From Flaccisagitta enflata (lineage: Eukaryota; Chaetognatha; Sagittoidea; Aphragmophora): a stretch of 64,000 nucleotides of DNA. The stretch lies in contig OZ231127.1 of assembly GCA_965153355.1 (NCBI GenBank), positions 23,560,001 to 23,624,000 of the forward strand, written 5' to 3'. The notes under the pieces were generated by a model. It worked only from the letters and a program-made list of their open reading frames with translations. It was not told where the DNA came from and searched no databases. The first letter of the stretch is position 1. Each line of letters starts with the position of its first letter. Shown in pieces: positions 1-10,166 of this stretch. Made by a program: the position numbers and the translations under genes.

Positions 1-100
1 AAAAATCAAGTTTTAAGTCATGTTTTTTTCTCTATAAGAACAATTTTTAATACAATTTTTTTCAACATTTGCATAAAAACTATTAAAAAGGCTCAAAATT

Positions 101-190
101 TCTGCTACTTCCTGCTAGCAGTAAGATATTTTCTGCTAGCAGAGCAGTTGGGATTTCTGCTAGCAGCTCTGCTAGCAAATTGCCTGCTAG
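101..190. repeat. Cluster of the 10-bp palindrome CTGCTAGCAG
   Basis: Exact copies of CTGCTAGCAG lie at 112-121, 133-142 and 157-166, a one-base variant at 169-178 and a 7-base remnant at 184-190. Each copy is self-complementary. The cluster sits immediately upstream of the large minisatellite. The 100 bases before it are plain AT-rich sequence with nothing recognisable. Function unknown. Confidence 0.85.
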
Positions 191-199
191 TTCAAGTAC

Positions 200-2030
200 T
201 ATGTGACACACATTTGGAAATACCTAGGCTGTGTGACACACATTCGTAGAAAACTGGATTGTGTTATACATAATGCAGAAAACTGGGCTGTGTGACACAC
301 ATTTGGAGAAAACTGTGTTATGTGACAAGATATAAAAAACTGGGCTGTGTGACACATATTTGGAGAGAACTAGGCCGTGTGACAGAAATTCAGAAAAAAC
401 TGGTTTGTGTGACACACAATGGAGTCATAGAGAAAACTGGGCTGTGTGACACACATTTAGAAAAAACTTAGTTGTGTGACACACTATGGAGAAAACTGGG
501 CTGTGTGACACACATTTGGAGAGAACTAGGCCGTGTGACAGAAATTCAGAGAAAACTGGTTTGTGTGACACACAATGGAGTCATAGAAAAAACTGGGCTG
601 GGTGACACATATTTGGAGAAAACTGAGTTGTGTGACACACTATGGAGAAAACTGGGCTGTGTGACACACGTTCGGAGAAAACTGGGTTGTGTGACACAAC
701 ATGGAAAAAACTGGGCTGTGTGACATACATTTGGAGAAAACTGGACTTTGTGACACACATTCGGAGAAAACTGGGTTGTGTGAAACACAATATAGAAAAT
801 GGGCTGTGTGACACACATTCGGAGAAAACTGGACTGTGTGACACACATTCGGAGAAAACTGGACTGTGTGACACACATTCGGAGGAAACTGGGTTGTGTG
901 ACACACAATGGAGAAACTTGGGCTGTGTGACACACATTCAGAGAAAACTGGCTCGTGTGACACACATTGGGAAAAACTGGGTTGTGTGACACATAATGAA
1001 GAAAACTGGGCTGTGTGACACACATTTTGATAAAACTGGACTGTGTGACACACATTCGGAGAAAACTGGGTTGTGTCACACACATTCAGAGAAAACTGGG
1101 TTGTGTGACACACAATGGAGAAAACTGGGCTATGTGACACACATTTGGAGAAAACTGGACTGTGTGACACACATTTGCAGAAAACTGGGTTGTGTGACAC
1201 ACAATGGAGAAAACTGGGCTGTGTGACACACATTTGGAGATAATTAGACTGTATCACACATTCAGAAAAAACTGGGTTGTGTGACACACATTTGGAGAAA
1301 ACTGGATTGTGTGACACACAATGGAGAAAACTGGGCTGTGTGACACACATTTGGAGAAAACTGGACTGTGTGACACACATTTAGAAAAAACTGGACTGTG
1401 TGACACACATTCGGAAGAAACTGGGTTGTGTGACACACAATGGAGAAAACTGAGCTGTGTGACACACATTTCGAGAAAACTGGACTGTGTGACACACATT
1501 TCGAGAAAACTGCACTGAGTGACACACATTCGGAAGAAACTGGGTTGTGTGACACACAATAGAGAAAACTGGGCTGTATGACACACATTCGGATAAAACT
1601 GAACTGTGTGACACACATTTGGAAAAAACTGGGTTGTGTGACACACAAAGAAGAAAACTGGGCTGTGTGACACACATTTGGAGAAAACTGGACTGTTTGA
1701 CTCAAATTTTGAGAAGACTGGACTGTGTGACACACATTCGGAGAAAACTGGGTTGTGTGACACACAATGAAGAAAACTGGGCTATGTGATACACATTCGG
1801 AGAAAACTGGACTGTGTGACACATATTTGGAGAAAACAGGGTTGTGTGACACACATTTGGAGAAAACTGGGTTATGTGACACACAATGGAAAAAACTGGG
1901 CTGTGTGACACACATGAGAAAACTGGAGTATGTGACACACATTTGGAGAAAACTGGGTTATGTGACACACAATGGAGAAAACTGGGCTGTGTGACACACA
2001 TTCGGAGAAAACTGGGTTGTGTGACACACG
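200..2030. repeat. 1.8-kb minisatellite, ~30-bp monomer with higher-order structure
   Basis: About 60 tandem monomers of 29-30 bp each start with the near-palindrome GTGTGACACAC and end in GAGAAAACTGGG. Three monomer types recur: CATTTGGAG, CATTCGGAG (30 bp) and CAATGGAG (29 bp). The CAATGG type recurs every 119 bp (four monomers) or 89 bp (three monomers) over 1114-1971. Because monomers are 29 or 30 bp, several frames on both strands stay open for 60-246 codons (Cys-Val-Thr-Gln-rich on the minus strand). I read these as accidental. The right end runs straight into a GGAC tract and a hairpin. Confidence 0.95.
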
Positions 2031-2103
2031 GACGGACGGACGGACGGACGAACGGACGGACGGAGAAACTCTGAATATATAGTGTTCCACTATCGTGGAA
2101 CAC
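2029..2103 (-). repeat. GGAC tract plus 9-bp-stem hairpin capping the minisatellite
   Basis: The last monomer runs directly into (GGAC)n at about 2031-2064. A hairpin follows, with arms GTGTTCCAC at 2082-2090 and GTGGAACAC at 2095-2103 and a 4-base loop. Read on the minus strand the order is hairpin, GTCC tract, minisatellite, the same order as in family A copies at 2123-3416 and 23645-23991. This may be the 5' end of another family A-like element whose interior became the 1.8-kb array. I do not see a matching 3' end upstream of position 200. Confidence 0.55.
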
Positions 2104-2220
2104 AAACACGCATTTATTGAAACAAGGCCAACACCTAAAAGTCGCGTGCAGGACAAAAATAACTGAACTGACCTGACTCCTTATTGTATCTTTTTATCAA
2201 AAATCAGACTTAAAAGCAAC

Positions 2221-2818
2221 CCAAAACAGACCCAAACCAGACTAAAACCAGACTAAAACCAGACTAAAACCAGACTCAAACCAGAATTAAACCATACCAA
2301 AACCAGACCTAAATCAGACTTAAACCAGACATAAACCAGACAAAAACCAGACATACACCAGACCTAAACCAGACCTACCCCGGACCAAAACCAGACATAA
2401 ATCAGACATGAACCAGTCTTAAACCAGACTTGAACCAGACTTAAACCAGATGTAAACCAGACGTAAACTGGACTTAAACCAGACATAAACCAGACTTAAA
2501 CCAGACTTAAACCAGACTTAAACCAGACTTAAACCAGACTTAAACCAGACTTAAACCAGACTTAAACCAGACTTAAACCAGACTTAAACCAGACTTAAAC
2601 CAGACTTAAACCAGACTTAAACCAGACTTAAACCAGACTTAAACCAGACTTAAACCAGACTTTAACCAGACTTTAACCAGACTTTAACTAGACTTTAACC
2701 AGACTTTAACCAGACTTAAACCATACTTAAACCATACTTAAACCATACTTAAACCAGACTTAAACCAGACTTAAACCAGACTTAAACCAGACAAACCATA
2801 CTTATCTTTAATATCATT
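2221..2818. repeat. 11-bp minisatellite AGACTTAAACC inside family A copy
   Basis: Tandem 11-mers of AGACTTAAACC are nearly perfect from about 2497 to 2660 and more variable at both edges (ACATAAACC, TTTAACC). A few extra units continue to about 2900 with GCAG inserts. Confidence 0.95.
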
Positions 2819-2911
2819 TTAACCAGCAGACTTAAACCAGCAGACTTAGACCATTAGACCAGCAGACTTAAACCATTAGATTTAAACCAGCAGACTTAAA
2901 CCAGCAGACTT

Positions 2912-3290
2912 TAACCAAAAATGACCAAAAATGACCAAAAATGACCAAAATGACCAATATGACCAAAGATGACCAAAGATGACCAAAGATGACCAAAATG
3001 ACCAAAAATGACCAGAAATAACCAAAAATGACCTTAAATGACCGAAAATGACCAAAAATGACCAAAAATGACCAAAATTGACCAAAATGACCAAAGTGAC
3101 CAAAAATGATCAAAAATGATCAAAAATGGCCTAAAATGACCAAAAATGACCAAAATGTCCAAAAATTACCAAAAACGACCAAAAATGACCAAAAATGACC
3201 AAAATGACTAAAATGACCAAAATGACCAAAATGACCAAAATGACCAAAAATGACCAAAAATGACTAAAAGCAACCAATAATTCCCAAAAA
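2912..3290. repeat. 10-11-bp minisatellite ATGACCAAAA inside family A copy
   Basis: Tandem ATGACCAAAA/ATGACCAAA units abut the 11-bp array and end near the GGAC-type tract. The unit resembles the AAAATGACTT units in the family A copies at 23645 and 61123, read on the matching strand, which suggests a common internal seed. Confidence 0.92.
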
Positions 3291-3416
3291 CAACAAAAAA
3301 ATGACTCAAAATAACTCCAGACGACCCAAAAAGACAAAAAAAAAGCAAAGTGTTACCGACCGACCGACGGACGGACCGACCGACGGAGCGGGTTGTAGAG
3401 TCGCGTGCACGCGACT

Positions 3417-3939
3417 AAAAAACTGACAAAAAAAAACTGTTTAAATTTCTTATAATCGAAATGATTTTAAAGAGTTTCAAATTTTCTCTCAATCTAGACC
3501 AATCCCAGGTCTTTATCTCAAACCGTTTTAAAGTTACAGCCAGTCAAAGACAACTACTATTTTGAGTAACAGGATAAGCAAAAAAATTTGGAGAAACATA
3601 TGAGTATAGAAACAGCTCTTTTTGGTGATTTGATAAGATGAGATTTGGATCATAACCCCACAACTAGTTCTACAGTACAAAAGTATGAGCCATCATTCAC
3701 TTGTCCAATTGCTGTTCTCTTTAGAAGGCATCAAAGCTGACCGCATAGTCAGATTTTGCAAGTATTTTACCGATCAAATTTGGAGAGATGGAAACTCCAC
3801 TTAGTAAAGTGTTTTTCTCATGCTTGGCGTCCCCTGCTAGTCATTTTCATACACAACATGTAACCTTGATGTCAGATAGTCATACCAACTCTTGATCAGG
3901 TCAGGGGGATTAGATGGGGCATCCTTTTAATCACGAAAA
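3417..3939. other. No gene seen; half of a diverged repeat pair
   Basis: This is AT-rich DNA without a recognisable gene. Bases about 3465-3580 resemble 4785-4890 (shared GACCAATCCCA, GTCT, TATCTCAA and AAAGTTACAGC landmarks), a diverged direct repeat of roughly 100 bp. Confidence 0.5.
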
Positions 3940-4341
3940 TCGTGCTTTAGTTAAAGTTAGTTCCACTGAAGCACGACGTCGTGCTTCAGTGGAATGAAAA
4001 ATAATTACTTCTTTTTGCAATTCGAGCTTTAGTGGAATTAGAAGTAACTGTAAAAAAGATAAGTTTTTTTTTCTTTGTTTTTTTTTTTTTGCTCATTTGA
4101 AGAATTCAAGAAATCCCCTTTTTATATCTCCCTCTTTTTCTTTTTTTCTAAATCAAAAGAAATCAAATAAGTTTCTGATTCTACTGAAATATTTGCACTC
4201 AATCAAAAAAAACTTGAGTGACATTCTATTTCATTGCAGTATGAAAAGAGGTCAATTGCAGTATGAAAAGATGTCAAGAGTCAATCCACTGATGCACGAA
4301 TTCCAATTCCACTGAAGCACGAGGTCGTGTTTCAGTGGAAT
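3940..4341. repeat. Seven-fold 16-bp motif in both orientations, with perfect 34-bp palindrome
   Basis: The motif TCGTGCTTCAGTGGAA and its complement occur repeatedly. Copies are at 3961-3977 and 3978-3994 (head to head, a perfect 34-bp palindrome without spacer), and 4307-4322 and 4325-4340 (head to head, one mismatch, 2-base spacer). Degenerate copies are at 3940-3950, 4021-4038 and 4285-4300. Two direct repeats of GCAGTATGAAAAG lie just before 4270. No gene is visible nearby. It could be a protein-binding cluster, a recombination site or a young repeat; the sequence does not decide. Confidence 0.85.
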
Positions 4342-4943
4342 GGGCCTTAACTGGCCTAGTTTCCAGCTCAGAGTTCGCGATTCAATGGATAGGCCGCCAA
4401 TTCTAATCGGCCTATCAACAAAATGAGGGGTAACCAACGCCATTTGATCAAGGGAACAGTCAAGATCATGGCACATAGACTGAATGTGACTATCATAGTA
4501 ATTCTTTTTCCTGACCTCATCTATTGCCTATAGCCAAAAATTTTGGCTCATTAGTATTCTAAATAATTAAGTAAATTACAAAGATTAGGAATTTGATTCA
4601 TATCATGATGATATTTGATTTGCATATCAATATCTTTTAATGCTTTATCAGAGTTGTGCTTAATTTTTTGCTCACCCTGTTACCTGACAAAATACAAAAT
4701 CATTAAAGAAATAGTTCATTGTTTCTTTATCTAATGAAATGACGTTAAAAAAATTTTCAAGCATTTTTCAGACAGTAATTTTGAAGATTTTTGGATTTTC
4801 TTTCATTTTAGACCAATCCCAAGTCTGTATCTCAATTGGTTTAAAAGTTACAGCTCATCAAAGTGAAACACTAATTATCTTGAATTCTTTTTCTTTTAAG
4901 GAATTATTACTATTTGATTTTTGACTATTTTTACTCTTTTTAA
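4342..4943. other. No gene seen; second half of diverged repeat pair
   Basis: Plain AT-rich sequence. Bases 4785-4890 are the partner of 3465-3580. Nothing else is recognisable before the family A copy that starts at 4944. Confidence 0.5.
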
Positions 4944-5014
4944 AGTCGCGTGCTACGCAACTCTACACCCCGCTATGTCGGTTGGTTGGTCGGTTAGTCG
5001 GTCGGTCCTATTTT

Positions 5015-5806
5015 GGGCAGCGGCCCCGAAGGGGCCAATGACCTATGCCTTCACACATAGGGGAAATTTCTCCTCCTCCCCCTCCTCCTCCTCCTTCATT
5101 TCTCCGTCCGTCCACCCCCTTTAAAGCTCAAATCCCAACCTTGAGACCCAAATCCTAGCCTTGGGGCCCAAATCCCAGCTTTGAAACCCACATCCCAGCA
5201 TTGAGTCCCAAATCCCAGCAGTGAGGCCCAAGACCCAACCTTGAGGTCCAAATCCCAACCTTGAGGCAAAAATCCCAACCATGAGGTCCAAATCCCAACC
5301 TGAGGCCCAAACTGAAAGCCCTGAGGTCAAAATCCAAGCCTTGAGGAACAAAACCCTGCCTTGAGGCTCAAATTTCAACCTTGAAGCCAAACTACCAGCC
5401 TTGAGGCACAAACCCAAGCCTCAAGGCCTGAACCCCAGCATAGGTGCCCAAAACCTGACCTTGAAGCCCAAGTCCCAGCCTTGAGGCCCAAATCCCAGCC
5501 TTGAGGTCCAAATCCCAACCTTGAGGCCAAAATCCCAACCTTGAGGTCCAAATCCCAACCTGAGGCCCAAACTGAAAGCCCAGAGGTCAAAATCCAAGCC
5601 TTGAGGAACAAAACCCTGCCTTGAGGCTCAAATCTCAACCTTGAAGCCAAACTACCAGCCTTGAGGCACAAACCCAAGCCTCGAGGCCTGAACCCCAGCA
5701 TAGGTCATCAACTCCTTCGAGGCCGCTGCCCCTCTAACATCTTACATTCACATACCCACTCATAGGGGCAACAGGTACCGCTGACCATCTGACGCTTTTG
5801 CGACTA
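5015..5806 (+). mobile_element. Family B element nested in family A
   Basis: It begins GGGCAGCGGCCCCGAAGGGG with a local stem CCTATG/CATAGG at 5042-5061. The inverted partner ends at 5731 (GGCCGCTGCCC). The extra head follows (5732-5806), containing GGTACCGCTGACC and ending GCGACTA. T-rich flanks lie on both sides (TTTT before, TTT after). The core is a ~20-bp minisatellite. No coding sequence is visible, so it would be non-autonomous. Confidence 0.75.
5120..5705. repeat. ~20-bp minisatellite with 260-bp higher-order copy
   Basis: Units of the form CCTTGAGGCCCAAATCCCAG fill the core of the B copy. A segment of about 150 bp ending CCCCAGCATAGGT (5441-5445) recurs exactly 260 bp later (to 5705) with very few differences, so the array has grown by block duplication as well as unit slippage. 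Confidence 0.9.
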
Positions 5807-5932
5807 TTTACTTTTTTGGCGTTTTTGAGTTTTTTGAGCATACGGCTCCTGCCCATATTCCCTAGTGACATTCCCAGCACTGATCCTGCCCAATTACATG
5901 CAACTAGGGTGGCCGTGTATCCGGCCTTGTTT

Positions 5933-6833
<901 letters not shown>

Positions 6834-7500
6834 AAACTACTAGGCAAAAGTCTTCAAATTTTGAGAGAATGTTGGTAATACACTGAAGTTTTGTTAAGCA
6901 AAACTTCAATTTTTGGTCAGGGAAAGGTGAGTATCAGTAAATCATTGAAAAAAGTGGATTTTTAGGGGCAAAATCACTTATTTCATAGGTTTTTTGAATG
7001 AAGTTGTTATCATATGCTTACTATTTTAAAAGATAGTGAGCTGGAACCCTGAGGCTGGTCTCAAATGAAAAAAAGTAATTATATTCTTTAGTTCTGGCAA
7101 ATTTTTTTACCTCTTCTTTTGCATTTATAAAGATTTTGATCTATTTTTGAGAATTTGAAGTCTGCATGACTGCAGAATTTTTTCTCAAATCAATCGTAAT
7201 CTCTTGAAATATCCAAATTTTTTTCAAATTTTTTGACAGAACTGAAATCTTTGACATATTTCCTGCCATTTGAGACCTTCCCCGGGGCTATAGCTTTTTT
7301 CATTAGAAATGACGTGCAAATAAAGAATGCTTCTTCATGGAAGAAAATATGGAAGAATTGTTGCTGCTTCAAAAGTGAATTTTATTGGATGTTTTGCAAA
7401 TCCTCAACTATCTAATCCTCCAATTTGAGGTTTTGTATAACAAAACCGCAGTATATTAACAACATTCTCTGAAAATTTGAAGACTTTTTGCCTAGTTTGG
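6834..7500. repeat. ~667-bp inverted-repeat structure with nested hairpins
   Basis: The outer arms, about 85 bp at 6834-6917 and 7420-7500, are reverse complements at roughly 85% by eye (landmarks CTAGGCAAAAGTCTTC and GAGAATGTTG). An inner pair, GGTCTCAAATG near 7053-7063 and CATTTGAGACC near 7268-7278, also pairs. Each outer arm carries its own hairpin: TGAAGTTTTG/CAAAACTTCA in the left arm and GGTTTTG/CAAAACC in the right. This is a foldback, MITE-like layout. No coding sequence. Confidence 0.75.
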
Positions 7501-8290
7501 AAAAAAGTCGAAGAGACGAAGTCCCTTCGGTCTTTTTGAGTCCTGCAGAGTTTTTTGGATTTCCCTTTTTCTCATGAAGCGTTTGGGAAAGTTGGTAAGC
7601 TTTTGGGGCCAAATGGTACTACGCATGAAATTAATAGCTAAGAAAGATCTAATTCTCCTCTTTCAGATGACGCCAAGCAGAATTCTGTGTGATCGATAGT
7701 TTTGAAGCTATGATTTTTTAAATCTTTTTTTGTTTTTTCGCATTTTTTGCATTTTTCCCAAAAACGAGGAATCAAGTTAATTGAGGTTTATTTGAACTTT
7801 GAAATGTCCCAGGTGATGATTGTGCGTCCTGGCAGCACAGTCTTGCTCTCATTTCAACTCAGTCCATCCATCAGTCTGTTGGTTTGTCTGCCCGTCTGAG
7901 TGGTAGGGGGTTGGATGCTTCTGTCCACCGGTCCGAAATGATTTGAAAAAAAGTCGAAGAATACCTTCGGCTTTTTGAGACCTATGGCGGAGATCGATTT
8001 TCCCTTTTTCTCATGAGTGGTTTGAGAAAGTTGGTCAATTTTGGGGGCCAAATGGGACTACGCATGAAATTAATAGCTAAGAAAGAGCTTAATCTCCTCT
8101 TTCAGATGACGCCAAGCAGAATTCTGTGTGTTTGATAGTTTCGGAGCTATGATTTTCTGAATCTTTTTTTATTTTTTCGCATTTTTCGCATTTTTCCCAA
8201 AAATGAGGAATTAAGTTATTGAAGTCTATTTGAACTTCAAGTTGTCCCAGATGATGATTGTGCATGCTGGCAGCAAAGTCTCTCACTCTT
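7500..8290. repeat. Tandem duplication, ~440-bp unit (repeat F)
   Basis: Two diverged units, about 7500-7944 and 7945-8290, share GAAAAAAGTCGAAG at the start, GAAATTAATAGCTAAGAAAG, GACGCCAAGCAGAATTCTGTG and CCAGRTGATGATTGTGC. Each unit is followed by a short GTCC/GTCTG remnant resembling family A. Part of the unit also occurs inverted at 26995-27110, so it is dispersed as well as tandem. Short open frames on both strands here are not conserved between units. Confidence 0.85.
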
Positions 8291-8292
8291 TT

Positions 8293-8404
8293 AGTCGTGG
8301 AATCGATAAGAGGCTTTTTCCATCTGTTTTTCAGTCCTTCCGTTGATCTGTTGGTCCATCAGTCTGTCCATGGTGATCAAGTCAAAAGTGGAAAAACAAG
8401 CATT
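8293..8404 (+). mobile_element. Family A 5' fragment, diverged
   Basis: AGTCGTGG, ATAAGAGGCTTT, degenerate GTCC-like repeats and TGATCAAGTCAAAAGTGGAAAAAC match the 5' half of the copies at 10211 and 48506. The 3' half is missing and CT-rich sequence begins instead. Confidence 0.6.
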
Positions 8405-8533
8405 CTCTCTGTCTCTCTACTTCTCTCACAGTTTGTCCGTCTTTCTGTTTGTCCGTCCGTCTGTCTGTCCGTCTATATCTCCTCTGTCTGTCCATCTTTC
8501 TGTCTATCTGTCTGTCTGTCTGTCTCTGTGTGT

Positions 8534-8623
<90 letters not shown>

Positions 8624-8635
8624 TTCTCTCTCAGC
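8405..8635. repeat. GTCT/GTCC-rich run into (CT)n tract
   Basis: Mixed CTGT and GTCC units give way to a pure CT run from 8537 to about 8615, then CTTT-interrupted CT to 8632. Confidence 0.95.
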
Positions 8636-9277
8636 ATTTACGACTTTTTTCCTACGGCGATTAGCCGCCTTTATTGGTAGTAAAAGAGTTATAAAGGTTT
8701 AACATTTATCAATTCGATTTAAAATCGATGGTCTGTAAAGAGAGAAAATACGAAACGAAAAACAAAACCCCAAATCGTATTTGGGTGCAGATTGTTAAAT
8801 GGCACTGCCCATTGATGAGGCAGGCTAAACAGACCTTCGAAAAGAGAAAGTCTCCGTAAATAGTAACGCCTGTCCCACAATTATTGCAAAAAGATCAAAT
8901 GACTGACAAATCTTAACGGAGATAATTATACATATGCAGATTTTTTTCACTAGTTAGAGCTATATACAATCTTTTTTTTTTTTGCCTATGAGTTTCACCT
9001 AAATTGCTTCATGCTACATCAAAAAGGATCAAAAACAGTGAAAACATTCCTCATGCCAATCATGGCAAAATTACCAGGAAAATCTCTGCGACTTCAAATG
9101 TCTACCAAATCTATATAAAGATATATAATCAAATGCGGATTTCAAGACTAAATAGCTCATAAAAAGTTCTTTATTCTGTTCATGGATATTGTTTAATTTC
9201 TCAAAAGGGAAGGTTTCCGAAATTCAAACCAAAGTTATTACAAAATTGATATTCAGGTGCTGCTAGCAAGTTGTCAA
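8636..9277. other. No gene seen
   Basis: Unique-looking AT-rich DNA before the family B copy. A CTGCTAGCA remnant lies at about 9260-9268, resembling the cluster at 112-178. Confidence 0.5.
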
Positions 9278-9798
9278 TAGCAGCCCAAAGGTAGTAAGTG
9301 GTCAGCGGTACCCGTGCCCTGCTTGAGTAGTGTGTGATTTAAGTTGAGGGGGAGCAGGGCAGCGGCCCCGAAGGGGACAAAGTCCTGTAGAACACAGGGG
9401 GAATCTGTCCGTCCGTCCGTCCGTCCGTCTGTCTGTCCGTTCGTCCGTCCGTCTGTCCGTCCGTCCATCCGTCCGTCCGTCCGTCCATTTGTCCCCCCCG
9501 CCCCATCCTCAGGGCTTCGTCTCCTTTGGGGCCTATTCTGACCCTTATTCTGCCAAATAGCCCAAATCCAAGCAATATGGCCCAAATCTAAGCAAAATGG
9601 CCCAAATCCAAGCATAATGCCCCAAATCCAAGCAAATCTGGGCCATTTTGCTTAGATTTGGGCCATATTGCTTGGATTTGGGCTATTTAGATGAGGCAGA
9701 ATAAGAATAGGCCCTGAGGATGAAGGCGGCAGACGGAGCACGTGGATGGGACAGGAATTCCCCTGTTCTACAGGACTTGTCCCCTTGGGCCGCTGCCC
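9278..9798 (-). mobile_element. Family B element
   Basis: On the plus strand it starts TAGCAGCCC (9278), with a 79-bp head containing GGTCAGCGGTACCCGTGCC. The left inverted repeat then starts at 9357 (GGGCAGCGGCCCC). The right inverted repeat ends GGGCCGCTGCCC at 9798. AA lies on both sides (9276-9277 and 9799-9800). (GTCC)n tracts run from about 9408 to 9486. The core of AGCAAAATGGCCCAAATCC-type units is itself partly inverted about 9637, so most of the element can fold on itself. No coding sequence. Confidence 0.78.
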
Positions 9799-10166
9799 AA
9801 AAAGGGGGAAGCGCCTGTCCTCGAAAATTTTCCTGTGGCCTAAATTCGAAAATAAATTTTGGCCTGATGGTGAAAATTTTTTTTTCTCTATTAGGCCAAT
9901 TTTGAATAAAAAATTATGACTTGGATACAAAAAATATATGCGCCTAACTTAAAAAAAAAATAGGGAGAAAGGCGAGATAAAAAGAGAGAGAGAGAGAGAG
10001 AGAGAGAGTGAGAGAGAGAGAGAGAGAGAAAGAGCCTAAAAAACAGAGACAAAGGGTGGAACAGTGAGAGAGATTAAAAGTAATAAATATAAGGAAAAAG
10101 GAAGGCAAAAAAAAAAAAAAAAAAATTCACTGCTCTTACAAAAATGCCTTAATGACTTTTTTTATC
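9799..10166. other. No gene seen; interrupted (GA)n
   Basis: AT-rich sequence with a short interrupted GA tract at 9981-10030 and a run of A at about 10109-10126. Nothing else recognisable. Confidence 0.5.

Larger units (their letters stand above)
2123..3416 (-). mobile_element. Family A hairpin element, minisatellite-expanded copy
   Basis: On the minus strand the element starts with TTTTTTAGTCGCG, the perfect palindrome AGTCGCGTGCACGCGACT (3399-3416), then GTCC-type repeats (about 3352-3390). It ends in GCACGCGACTTTTAGGTGTTGGCCTTGTTT at 2120-2151. The distal GCACGCGACT is the exact complement of the left half of the terminal palindrome. Between the GTCC tract and the 3' end lie two minisatellites making up about 1.1 kb. 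The 3' end type (TAGGTGTTGGCC) is shared with 23645-23991 and 61123-61272. It encodes no protein, so it would depend on enzymes supplied elsewhere. Assignment as a mobile element is inferred from copy number and constant termini. Confidence 0.75.
4944..5932 (+). mobile_element. Family A hairpin element interrupted by a family B copy
   Basis: The 5' end is AGTCGCGTGCTACGCAACT followed by CTACACCCCGC and GTCGGTTGGTC repeats. The 3' end is CATGCAACTAGGGTGGCCGTGTATCCGGCC plus TTGTTTT at 5930. The B copy (5015-5806) splits it just after the GTCGG tract. The flanks rejoin as ...CCTATTT / TTTACTTTTTT, matching the uninterrupted copy at 13561, which has CACACTTTACTTTTTT at the same point. This shows B inserted into A and so is younger than it. 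Confidence 0.8.

Noticed and set aside
200-2030. CRISPR-like array (28-30-bp repeats)
   Set aside because: The monomers are contiguous without unique spacers, and the whole window is eukaryotic satellite-type DNA.
2123-3416. Family A as a classic Helitron
   Set aside because: There is a 3' hairpin, but the 3' end is not CTRR and the 5' end is not TC. A host A|T insertion site without duplication cannot be shown.
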